This document shows, piece after piece, positions 17,897 through 26,207 of a DNA stretch of 64,000 nt. The DNA comes from RUG11272 sp045226335 (GTDB lineage Bacteria > Bacillota > Clostridia > Christensenellales > Aristaeellaceae): the NCBI GenBank assembly GCA_045226335.1, contig JBGVCH010000034.1, positions 41,267 to 105,266 of the forward strand, read 5' to 3'. The notes below the pieces were generated by a model. The model saw nothing but the letters and a program-made list of their open reading frames with translations, was not told where the DNA came from and made no database searches. Numbering within the stretch: position 1 is the first letter of the stretch; each line of letters starts with the position of its first letter. The position numbers and the translations under genes were made by a program.

Positions 17897-20800
17897 GTGA
17901 AAAAGGAAAAGAAGACGCCGAAAAAGCGCCTCAAGAAATCCGTGATCATCAAGCGCGTCATCACGACCGTGCTGATCCTGGCGGTGCTGGGCGGCGTCGT
18001 CTGGCTGGGGTTTGAGCTCTACAAGCCCGAGCCCGAGCAGGCCAACAAGCCCACTGTCACCCGCATCAACTACGACGTGGAGCCGGCCACCTATGTCATC
18101 GCCAACGAAGACCTGGAGCTCACCCTCTACCGTGACACGACCCAGTTCACCCTGAAGGAAAAGAAGACGGGCCGCGTGTGGAACTCCAACCCCGGTGATC
18201 TGAAGACCGGCGAACTGAAGGACCCCAACGGGGTGGCCATCGGCGCCTCCAAGATCAACGACATGCGTTCCACCCTGATCGTCTCCTACTCCTCCTCCAG
18301 CGCGGATAAGGACCTGAACAACTGGGAGTACTCCATCGACAAGCAGGCCTACACCATCGAGAAGGTGGAGCTGGAAGACGGCACCGAGGCCATTGAGGTC
18401 CACTACTCCGTGGGCCAGATGTCCGGCGTGTCGAAGATCCCCACGGTGCTGACCGCCGAGCGCTACAAAGAGCTGTTCGACCGCATCAAGAACTCCGCCG
18501 ACAGCAACACCAAGAGCCTGCGGAACACCCTGTCCTCCAACTTCAAAGAGAAGACCATGCGGGAGCTGATCGAGGCCAAGGACGTGAAGAACCGGCTTCT
18601 CGGCGCCCATGTCCTGCTCCTCTCTTTCACCCAGAAGGCACTGGAGAACGATGACTATGAGTGGGTCCGCGACACCATCACGGCCCTGAACAACGCCTCC
18701 ATCGTGGCCTTCGACCCGGAGGCCACTCAGGCCATGCTGGACGAGCACACCGCCGAGCTGGAAGAGATCCTGGGCGACCAGACGAAGGACTTCCTGGCGA
18801 AGGCGGTCTCCGAGGATTACGAAGAGCGCAGGGAAGCCGCCAATCTGCTGGCGGACCAGTTCGCGGAGGAAGAGAAGGCCGAGGCGGCGGAGCAGTCCGA
18901 GACCCTCGAGGCCGAACCCGAGCCCGCCTGGCACGAGCAGCTGGTGGCCCTCATCGAGCGGCCCACCGTGGAGCCCGTGGATCTGGAAGCGGTGAAGGAA
19001 ACCATCCAGGCGCACACCGCTGACTTCTTCGGCGACAAGGCGGACGAAGTGGAAGAGCTCATCGCCCTGATCGACTCGGACGAGCACGCCGACAAGAAGA
19101 CGGCCGCCGACCGCATCACCGACAAGGTGGCGGACGCGGAAATGGCCAAGGAGAGCAACGCCTGGGCCGTGGCGCTGATCGAGGCCCTGGAGGCCTCCGG
19201 CGCCGAGGACTACGACAGCGCCGCCGTGGCGGAAATGGTCCGGAGCGCGGACGAGGATCCGGACCGGAAAGCGGTCCTGGACCGGACCTTCTTCATCGGC
19301 GACAGCCTGCTCCGCAACGCCAAGGACAACCTGACCAAGGCGCTCTACGGCGACGAGCGCACCGAGGGCATCAACTATACCGCCGAGGAATACCTCGAGG
19401 ACGCGGAATGGGAGCTGCCCGCCGAAGAGAACCTGACGGTGCTCTTCGAGGTCACGATGCGCTACCGCCTGGACGGTCCCGACTTTGTGGTCGAGATCCC
19501 CTACGAGCGGATCAAGTACAACAAAGAAGCCCCCATCACCTACATCACGGTCCTGCCCATGTTCGGCGCGGCCGGCCCCGATCAGTACGACCACGGCTTC
19601 ATCTTCGTTCCCGAGGGCGGCGGCGCGCTGATCAACTACAACAACGGCAAGCTGAAGCAGAACTACTACACGGCCAACCTCTACGGCTGGGATTACTCCA
19701 CCAAGCGGTCGGAGGCCATCAGCGAGACCAAGAACACCTTCCCGGTCTTCGGCATGACCAACAACGGCAGTTCCTTCATCTGCATCATCGAGGAAGGCTC
19801 GGCCCACGCCATCATCAAGGCCGACATCAACGGCCAGGGCGAATCCAGCAGCGCCTTCCATCCCAACAGCTACAACACGGCCTGTGCCAAGTATCACGTG
19901 CTGCACTCCGACCAGTACAACGTGTCGGCCAAGACGGCCAACATGGTGATCATGTACGAGAAGGAGATGCCGCAGGAGACGGTGGTTCAGCGCTACCGCT
20001 TCATCGGCAGCGACAATTACGTGGACATGGCCACGACCTACGGCGACTACCTGCGGGAGCGGTATCCCTCCATGGCGCAGGCGGACGCGTCCGAGGACAT
20101 GCCCGTGACCGTGGAGCTGGTGGGCGCCATCGACAAGCGCGTCGTGACGGCGGGTCTGCCGGTTCAGCGCGTGCTGTCCACCACCACCTTTGACCAGATG
20201 AAGACCATCATCGGCGTCCTGAGCGACAAGGGCGTCAAGGAGCTCCATGTGCGGGTCTCCGGCTGGGCCAACGGCGGCGTCACGCAGCAGGTGCTCACCG
20301 GGGTGCGCGTGGAAGGCGCGGTGGGCGGCGACGGCGGCATGAAGAGCCTCATCGCCTACGCGAAGGAGAAGGGCGTCGACCTGTACTTCGACGGCATCAC
20401 CGCCTTCGCCTACGATCCCAAGTTCCTGGGCGGCTTCACGCCACGGGCGGACGCGGCCCGCTACACCACCCGCGAGATCGTGGAGATCACCCCCTATTCC
20501 CAGATCTACTACACTGAGGACGACGAGCGCGACGTCTACTACCTGACGCGCCCCGAGTACGCGCAGAAGAACGCCTCCAACCTCATCAAGGCCCTGAAGG
20601 ACCGCGGGGCCGGCGGCGTGTCCTTCCGCGACATCGGTTACCTCCTCAGCGGCAACTACGATCCCAACAACACCACCACCCGCGAAGCCGTGAAGAAGAT
20701 GAACATCGCGACGCTGCAGGAAGCGCACGACAACGGCGAGCGCGTGATGATCCGGGAGGGCTTTGACTACGCCATGCCCTACGCGGACATCATCACCGAC

Positions 20801-22651
20801 ATGGACCTCAACGGCATCGACTACTCGCTGCTGGACGCGTCCGTGCCCTTCTACCAGATCGCCATCCACGGCTCCGTGAACTACACCGGTCCCGCCCTGA
20901 ACCAGACCAGCGACTGGAAGACGGAGCTGCTGCGCTGCGCCGAGTACGGCGCCGGCCTCAACTTCACCTTCATGTACGAGGACGCCAAGATCGTCCAGGA
21001 TACCGTCCACTCCGCGTACCACGGTTCCACCTTCAGTTCCTGGGAGGAAGCGGCCGTGGCGGAGATCAACCGGTATCAGACGGAAATGGCCGGCCTCAAC
21101 CGCACGGCCATCACCGGCCACATCGTGCTGCCGCTGGAGGTCTCCATGACCGAGTACGCGGACGGCACCCGGGTCTATGTGAACTACGGCGACCGGGACT
21201 ACACCCTGCCGGACGGCAGAACGATCCCCGCCAGGGATTACGCCGTGCTGCGGGATGACACCACCGACCTTCAGGCGGTGGTGGAGGCCAACGGCACGCG
21301 CAGCTTCGTCAACTACACCGCGGCGACCTACACCGCGGGCGACACCAAGGTCCTGCCCCGCTCCACCACGAAGGTTCGGGACGGCCGGAAGGCCGACGTG
21401 ATCTTCCTGGGCGAGGGGACCCGCCTCTACGTCAACGCCGACAGCGAGCCCATCACCGTGGCGGACGGCCAAACCGTGCAGCCCGGCGAATCCCTGCGGG
21501 TGACGGACGACATGGAGTTTGAGGTGATCTTCACCTCCGACGGCGAGCGGACCTACGTCAACTACACCGACGCCGACATGCTGGCCGGCGGCGTGACCGT
21601 GCCTGCCATGGGCTACGCGCGGGTCAGCGATCCCATCGCGCTGGACGCCGTGGTGATCAAGCCCGGGCCTGTGGAAGCGGCTGCGGATGAATCCGCCGAG
21701 GCGGAGCCCGCGGAACCGCTGTACCGCGTGGTGTGGGTCAACGCCACCGACGAACCCGTCACGGTGGCCGGCGAAACCGTGGCTGCCCGCAGCTATCAGT
21801 GGAGCGACAGCAAAGAGCCCGTGATCGTGTACATCGGCGAAGCGGACAGCCTGTACGTGAACCGCACGGCGGCCGAGCTGACCGCCGGCGCCAACAAGAT
21901 TCCGGCCTCCAACAGCCTGACTGTCTCCAACGAGCAGCCCCTGGACGTCATCTTCCTGGGCGGCGAGGCGTACGCGCGGATCTACGTCAACAAGACCGAC
22001 GCGGACATCGATGCCAACGGCACAGCGGTCCCGGCCGGGAGTGTCGCGGAAGCGCAGCTGGGCGACACGGTGGAAGTCATCTTCCTGCCCGACGGCAGCC
22101 GCATGGTGGTGAACTACACCGGCGCCATCGTCAAGGCCGGCAGCCGGAACATCGCGGCCAGCAACTACCTGCTGGAGACCGAGCCTCCCGCCATCGACAC
22201 CGTAGTGCTGTCCGAGACGGAGGGCGAGGCCACGGTGAACAGCGAGCTCTGGATCAACGGCACGGAGACCGCGCTGGTGATCGACGGCACCGAGATCCCG
22301 GCCGGCGGATGGGCCAAGGTGCCTGTGGGCGAAGCGGCGCTGCAGATCGTGGTGCTGCCTGACGGCACCGTGCGCGTGTTCCGCCACACCGCGATGCCGC
22401 CTCAGGTGAAGATCGGCAGTACCAATGTCCAGGGCAACAACTGGGCCGACATGGAGGCGCTGGAGGAAGCGCCGGACGTGGAAGGCCTGGTGCGGATCAT
22501 CAACCTCACGGACGCGGAGGTCACCGTGGGCGGCGTCACGCTGGGCCCCGGTGAAATCAGCCCCGCCGGGGGCGAGCCCGAAGAGGCTCCCCCCGGGGAG
22601 GGTGCCGACGCACCGGTTGAAGCTTCAGAGGAAGGAGGGGATGCGAAATGA
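17897..22651 (+). CDS. Giant DUF5696-type surface protein with TIM-barrel-like domain and tandem-repeat tail
   Basis: This 1584-residue protein starts at GTG, with GAGGGGGTG 7 bases upstream. A basic N-tail and one span (20-39) anchor it outside. Residues 60-175 and 510-760 form a split beta-rich domain interrupted by a Glu/Ala-rich helical insertion (about 180-510). Residues 770-1040 look like a glycosidase-style TIM barrel (DKGVKELHVRVSGWANGG, GVDLYFDGITAFAYD, GGVSFRDIGYLL). From about 1085 to the end come roughly eleven degenerate repeats of 38-50 residues built on RxYVNYTxAxxxAG...VPA...VIFLGxG. I assign it to DUF5696 from memory of such genes next to Yip1 and sugar permeases; enzymatic activity is not established. 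It overlaps the next permease by ATGA. Confidence 0.72.
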   Translation: MKKEKKTPKKRLKKSVIIKRVITTVLILAVLGGVVWLGFELYKPEPEQANKPTVTRINYDVEPATYVIANEDLELTLYRDTTQFTLKEKKTGRVWNSNPGDLKTGELKDPNGVAIGASKINDMRSTLIVSYSSSSADKDLNNWEYSIDKQAYTIEKVELEDGTEAIEVHYSVGQMSGVSKIPTVLTAERYKELFDRIKNSADSNTKSLRNTLSSNFKEKTMRELIEAKDVKNRLLGAHVLLLSFTQKALENDDYEWVRDTITALNNASIVAFDPEATQAMLDEHTAELEEILGDQTKDFLAKAVSEDYEERREAANLLADQFAEEEKAEAAEQSETLEAEPEPAWHEQLVALIERPTVEPVDLEAVKETIQAHTADFFGDKADEVEELIALIDSDEHADKKTAADRITDKVADAEMAKESNAWAVALIEALEASGAEDYDSAAVAEMVRSADEDPDRKAVLDRTFFIGDSLLRNAKDNLTKALYGDERTEGINYTAEEYLEDAEWELPAEENLTVLFEVTMRYRLDGPDFVVEIPYERIKYNKEAPITYITVLPMFGAAGPDQYDHGFIFVPEGGGALINYNNGKLKQNYYTANLYGWDYSTKRSEAISETKNTFPVFGMTNNGSSFICIIEEGSAHAIIKADINGQGESSSAFHPNSYNTACAKYHVLHSDQYNVSAKTANMVIMYEKEMPQETVVQRYRFIGSDNYVDMATTYGDYLRERYPSMAQADASEDMPVTVELVGAIDKRVVTAGLPVQRVLSTTTFDQMKTIIGVLSDKGVKELHVRVSGWANGGVTQQVLTGVRVEGAVGGDGGMKSLIAYAKEKGVDLYFDGITAFAYDPKFLGGFTPRADAARYTTREIVEITPYSQIYYTEDDERDVYYLTRPEYAQKNASNLIKALKDRGAGGVSFRDIGYLLSGNYDPNNTTTREAVKKMNIATLQEAHDNGERVMIREGFDYAMPYADIITDMDLNGIDYSLLDASVPFYQIAIHGSVNYTGPALNQTSDWKTELLRCAEYGAGLNFTFMYEDAKIVQDTVHSAYHGSTFSSWEEAAVAEINRYQTEMAGLNRTAITGHIVLPLEVSMTEYADGTRVYVNYGDRDYTLPDGRTIPARDYAVLRDDTTDLQAVVEANGTRSFVNYTAATYTAGDTKVLPRSTTKVRDGRKADVIFLGEGTRLYVNADSEPITVADGQTVQPGESLRVTDDMEFEVIFTSDGERTYVNYTDADMLAGGVTVPAMGYARVSDPIALDAVVIKPGPVEAAADESAEAEPAEPLYRVVWVNATDEPVTVAGETVAARSYQWSDSKEPVIVYIGEADSLYVNRTAAELTAGANKIPASNSLTVSNEQPLDVIFLGGEAYARIYVNKTDADIDANGTAVPAGSVAEAQLGDTVEVIFLPDGSRMVVNYTGAIVKAGSRNIAASNYLLETEPPAIDTVVLSETEGEATVNSELWINGTETALVIDGTEIPAGGWAKVPVGEAALQIVVLPDGTVRVFRHTAMPPQVKIGSTNVQGNNWADMEALEEAPDVEGLVRIINLTDAEVTVGGVTLGPGEISPAGGEPEEAPPGEGADAPVEASEEGGDAK

Positions 22652-23628
22652 CGACGCGCAAGAGGAAAAAGGAAAAGCGCCAGCGCTGGAGTCCCGGCGA
22701 CGCCATCACGGCGCTGCTGCCGCTGAACGACAACTACGACACCATGCGCTCCCGCAATGCCCGAACCGGCGTGCTCTTCATCATGCCGTTCATCCTGGGT
22801 TTCCTTCTCTTCATGGTCAGTCCGCTGGCCCAGTCCATCGCCATGAGCCTGAACAAGGTGCAGCTGGTGCCCGGCGAAGGCTACGCCCTCACCTGGAACA
22901 ACTTTGAGAACTACAAGTACGCCATGGGCGTGGACCCCTACTTCAGCCAGTACCTGGTGGAAGAGAGCGGCCGGATGGCCATCAACGCCATCGCGACCCT
23001 GGTGCTGTCCTTCGTCATCGCGGTCATCCTGAACCAGGAGTTCAGGGGACGCACCGCGGCCCGTGCCATCTTCTTCCTCCCCGTGATCCTGGCCTCCGGC
23101 GTGCTGCCGGGTGTTGAAAGCCAGCTGGACTTCAACATGCTTCAGGGTGTGTCGGATGAGATCGCAGCCCAGTCCGGCGTGAACATCTCGGCGCAGCTGC
23201 AGGACCTTCTGTCCGTCTCCGGCATCGGCAGCAGGGTCTTCGACGTCCTCTTCGACATGATCGACGCCATTTACGACATCGTCATGGCCAGCGGCATCCA
23301 GATCATCGTCTTCCTGTCCGGCCTGTCCGCCATCTCTCCCTCGCTCTACGAAGCGGCGGACGTGGAAGGCTGCACGGCCTGGGAAGCCTTCTGGAAGATC
23401 ACCTTCCCGATGGTCAGCCCGCTGCTGCTGGTGAACGCCATCTACACCATCATCGACTTCTTCATGAAGAACGACAACAAGGTGATGGAGTGGATCAACA
23501 CGCAGTTCAACCGGGCCCGCTACGGCGAGAGCACGGCGGAGAGCTGGATTTACTTCGGGGTGGCGCTGGCCTTCATCGGCATCGCTTCCTTCGTGATCAG
23601 CAGGGTGGTGAAGCAGTATGACAGCTAA
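22648..23628 (+). CDS. Sugar ABC transporter permease (MalF/UgpA type), pair 2
   Basis: This 326-residue permease has a basic N-tail (TRKRKKEKRQRW), six spans, and the EAA loop EAADVEGCTAWEAFWKITFP near 235-254. A region of about 50 residues after span 3 (PGVESQLDFNMLQGVSDEIA...) is periplasmic and unusually long. It is translationally coupled to the DUF5696-type gene (ATGA overlap, AGGAAGGAGG upstream) and to the next permease (11-base overlap). It is a second, distinct permease pair in the same locus, most likely partnered with the 24727 binding protein. Confidence 0.9.
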   Translation: MTTRKRKKEKRQRWSPGDAITALLPLNDNYDTMRSRNARTGVLFIMPFILGFLLFMVSPLAQSIAMSLNKVQLVPGEGYALTWNNFENYKYAMGVDPYFSQYLVEESGRMAINAIATLVLSFVIAVILNQEFRGRTAARAIFFLPVILASGVLPGVESQLDFNMLQGVSDEIAAQSGVNISAQLQDLLSVSGIGSRVFDVLFDMIDAIYDIVMASGIQIIVFLSGLSAISPSLYEAADVEGCTAWEAFWKITFPMVSPLLLVNAIYTIIDFFMKNDNKVMEWINTQFNRARYGESTAESWIYFGVALAFIGIASFVISRVVKQYDS

Positions 23629-24622
23629 GACAGAATCCATCCCCCGCAAGGACAGGCGTTCCGCCAACAAGAAGAGCGGCGGCTATCTGCTCAAGGCCGG
23701 TGTGCGGAAATGGGCCGTCTCCATCATCCGCGGCCTGCTGGTCTTCGGCCTGTGCTTCATGATCATCCAGCCGATGCTGACCCGTTTCGGCTCGAGCCTG
23801 ATGCAGGAGCGTGACCTGTACGATTCCACGGTGGTGCTGCTGCCCCGGAACGTGACCCTGGAGAATTACAGCATCGTGGCGCAGCTGACCACCTTTCCCC
23901 GGTCGATGTTCAACACGTTCTGGACCTCCCTCCTGGTCAGCATCTTCCAGGTGGCGTCCTGCACGCTGGTAGGCTACGGCTTCGCGCGGTATGAGTTCCC
24001 GCTGAAGCGGTTCTGGTTCGCCTGCGTGGTCATGATGATCATCATCCCGCCCCAGACCATCGCGACGCCGCTGTACATGAACTTCCGCTACTTCGACGTC
24101 TTCGGGATCTTCAAAACCGTCAACGGCGAGCCGCTGAACCTGCTGAGCAACATCACGCCGTATCTGCTCATGAGCATGACCTGCATGGGCCTGAAGAACG
24201 GCCTGTACATCTACATGCTGCGGCAGTACTTCAACGGCATCCCGAAATCCCTGGAGGAGGCGGCCTACGTGGACGGCTGCTCCACCCTCCGCACCTTCAC
24301 CACCATCATGCTGCCGGACGCCATGCCCACGGTGCTGAGCTGCTTCCTGTTCTCCTTCGTGTGGCAGTGGACGGACCTGTTCTACACCCGGAACTTCCTG
24401 CGCGGCATGCCCATCTACTCCACAGAGCTCTCCTCCATCCTGACGCGCATGGGCCGCTTCTTCTCGGCCGACGCCGAGAAAGCGGTCATCGTGCCGCCGG
24501 CCCGTCAGCAGCAGCTGGTGGCCATCGGCGTGCTCATCTGCTGCATCCCGCTGATCATTCTTTACATTTTCACACAAAGAACTTTTGTGGAAAGTATTGC
24601 AATGTCGGGCTCAAAGGAGTAA
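23618..24622 (+). CDS. Sugar ABC transporter permease (MalG type), pair 2
   Basis: This 334-residue permease has six spans. The EAA loop is EEAAYVDGCSTLRTFTTIMLP near 211-231. The C-terminus (FVESIAMSGSKE) is typical of carbohydrate permeases ending with a Ser/Gly-Lys tail. It overlaps the previous gene by 11 bases and is followed by a 104-base gap before the binding-protein gene. That gap contains short GC-rich inverted repeats that could stabilise the abundant downstream message. Confidence 0.9.
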   Translation: MTAKTESIPRKDRRSANKKSGGYLLKAGVRKWAVSIIRGLLVFGLCFMIIQPMLTRFGSSLMQERDLYDSTVVLLPRNVTLENYSIVAQLTTFPRSMFNTFWTSLLVSIFQVASCTLVGYGFARYEFPLKRFWFACVVMMIIIPPQTIATPLYMNFRYFDVFGIFKTVNGEPLNLLSNITPYLLMSMTCMGLKNGLYIYMLRQYFNGIPKSLEEAAYVDGCSTLRTFTTIMLPDAMPTVLSCFLFSFVWQWTDLFYTRNFLRGMPIYSTELSSILTRMGRFFSADAEKAVIVPPARQQQLVAIGVLICCIPLIILYIFTQRTFVESIAMSGSKE

Positions 24623-24726
24623 AATACACTCATCCCGGCGCGGGCCGGAAAGACAATCCGAATCTGTGCATGCAACCGGTCTGATGACGGACGCATGTGT
24701 GGAAAATAAAAAAGGAGGAACCCAAC

Positions 24727-26085
24727 ATGAAGAAACTGGTTTCCCTGTTCCTGGCGCTGGCTCTGGTGCTGGTTTGCTGCGCGGCGCTGGCCGAGGCTCC
24801 GGAGGGATACCCCGAAGTGAGGGAAGGCGTTGACTTTGGCGGCGCCACCATCTACATCTACGACTACTGGTCCGGCGAGGAAGGCAGCGATGCCCGTTCC
24901 GACGATCCCACCGAGGAGCAGGCCGCTCAGTATGCCTATCGTGACTGGCTGATGGAGACCTACAACTGCCACATCGTGCAGAAGCAGAAGGGCGACTGGG
25001 GTTCTCAGATCAATGAGTTCACCAACTTCGTCTCCGCTCCCGACGGCACCTATTGCCTCTACATCATCGAGCCCGGCTCCGTGGCCACCGCCATCAACCA
25101 GGGCTACTGCTATCCCTGGAACGACCTGGTGGACCTGAGCCAGGACAAGTGGAACGACCAGGATCTGGCCTTCACCACCAAGAAGGGCCTGGTCTACGGC
25201 GTGTACACCGGCGAGGCTGAACCCCGTCAGTGCCTCTACTTCGACAAGAAGGTTCTCGAGGATGCCGGCATCGACTGGAACACCATCTATGACATGCAGG
25301 CTGACGGCACCTGGACCTGGGACGCTTTCGTGGCCCTGCTCCAGCAGCTGACCAAGGATACCGACAATGACGGCGTCTATGACGTGTACGGCATCATCGG
25401 CGACGGCACCGACTTCTACATCATGTCCGTGTTCTCCAACGGCGGCGCGTTCTTCGCGGTTGACGAGGAAGGCAAGCTGCAGCCCGTCATGGACAGCGAC
25501 GTGGCCATGGAAGGCATGAACTGGGGCAAAGAGACCTGGGCGGCCTATTCCGCTCCCGCGGGCGAAGGCGCCAACTGGGACTGGTACAAGAACGCCTGGA
25601 AGCAGGGCTACTGCGGCTTCTATATGTATCAGACCTACGGCGGATTCAACGACAACTCTGAGATGGCCGACATGGAAGACGACTGGGGCTGCGTTGCGTT
25701 CCCCATCGGCCCCAACGGCTCCACCTATCTGCACGTTGTTTCCGACAACATCACCCTCATGCCCAACGTCTACACCGATAAGGAAGCGGCCGACATCGCT
25801 TTCATCTATGACATGTGGACCAACCCCACCCCCGGCTTCGACGATGAGGACAGCTGGATCGGCAACAAGCTGAACTACACCGACAGCCGCGCCGTGCTGG
25901 AGACCTATGCGATGCTGCGTCAGCCCGAGCACTCTGCGTTCAACATGACGCTGGCCCTGGGCACCAACAACGACATCATCGGCAGCACCCTGCTGTGGAA
26001 CCTGAGCTGGGATACCCCCGCTTCCCAGATCGAGCAGAGCATGCCCACCTGGATCGCTCTGTGCGCCGAGTACAACGCTGAGTAA
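24727..26085 (+). CDS. Extracellular solute-binding protein (highly expressed type)
   Basis: This 452-residue protein of the family 1 solute-binding type has a signal peptide ending ALA (cleavage before EAPE). No lipobox is clear; the two Cys in the hydrophobic core are not in lipobox context. Domain motifs include FGGATIYIYDYW and TWTWDAFVALLQQLTKDTDNDG, the latter common in carbohydrate-binding proteins of Clostridia. Codon choice is visibly more biased (Ala GCT, Arg CGT, Tyr TAT) than in neighbours, suggesting very high expression. It is the last gene of the locus, with AAAGGAGG upstream and a strong terminator downstream. The ligand is probably an oligosaccharide; identity cannot be read. 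Confidence 0.88.
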   Translation: MKKLVSLFLALALVLVCCAALAEAPEGYPEVREGVDFGGATIYIYDYWSGEEGSDARSDDPTEEQAAQYAYRDWLMETYNCHIVQKQKGDWGSQINEFTNFVSAPDGTYCLYIIEPGSVATAINQGYCYPWNDLVDLSQDKWNDQDLAFTTKKGLVYGVYTGEAEPRQCLYFDKKVLEDAGIDWNTIYDMQADGTWTWDAFVALLQQLTKDTDNDGVYDVYGIIGDGTDFYIMSVFSNGGAFFAVDEEGKLQPVMDSDVAMEGMNWGKETWAAYSAPAGEGANWDWYKNAWKQGYCGFYMYQTYGGFNDNSEMADMEDDWGCVAFPIGPNGSTYLHVVSDNITLMPNVYTDKEAADIAFIYDMWTNPTPGFDDEDSWIGNKLNYTDSRAVLETYAMLRQPEHSAFNMTLALGTNNDIIGSTLLWNLSWDTPASQIEQSMPTWIALCAEYNAE

Positions 26086-26109
26086 TTCATCGTTGACAAA
26101 GTAACCACG

Positions 26110-26135
26110 CCCCCGCGAGCAATCGCGGGGGTTTT
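26110..26135 (+). terminator. Strong terminator ending the ABC locus
   Basis: CCCCCGCGA (26110-26118) and TCGCGGGGG (26123-26131) form a perfect 9-bp stem with a GCAA loop, followed by TTTT. Confidence 0.9.
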
Positions 26136-26159
26136 CAGGTGCCAAATATGAAGGCGCGC

Positions 26160-26190
26160 AAAAACCCCCTGCCTCGCGGGAAGCAGGGGG
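26160..26190 (-). terminator. Terminator of the PPK2 gene
   Basis: CCCCCTGC (26165-26172) pairs with GCAGGGGG (26183-26190). On the minus strand TTTTT follows. It is convergent with the ABC-locus terminator. Confidence 0.85.
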
Positions 26191-26207
26191 TCCGCGCCGG
26201 GACGAGC

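Noticed and set aside
17837..22387. A 1516-codon open frame on the minus strand across the DUF5696-type gene
   Set aside because: It mirrors third-position GC of the real gene, has no ribosome site or recognisable domain, and ends inside the Yip1 gene.
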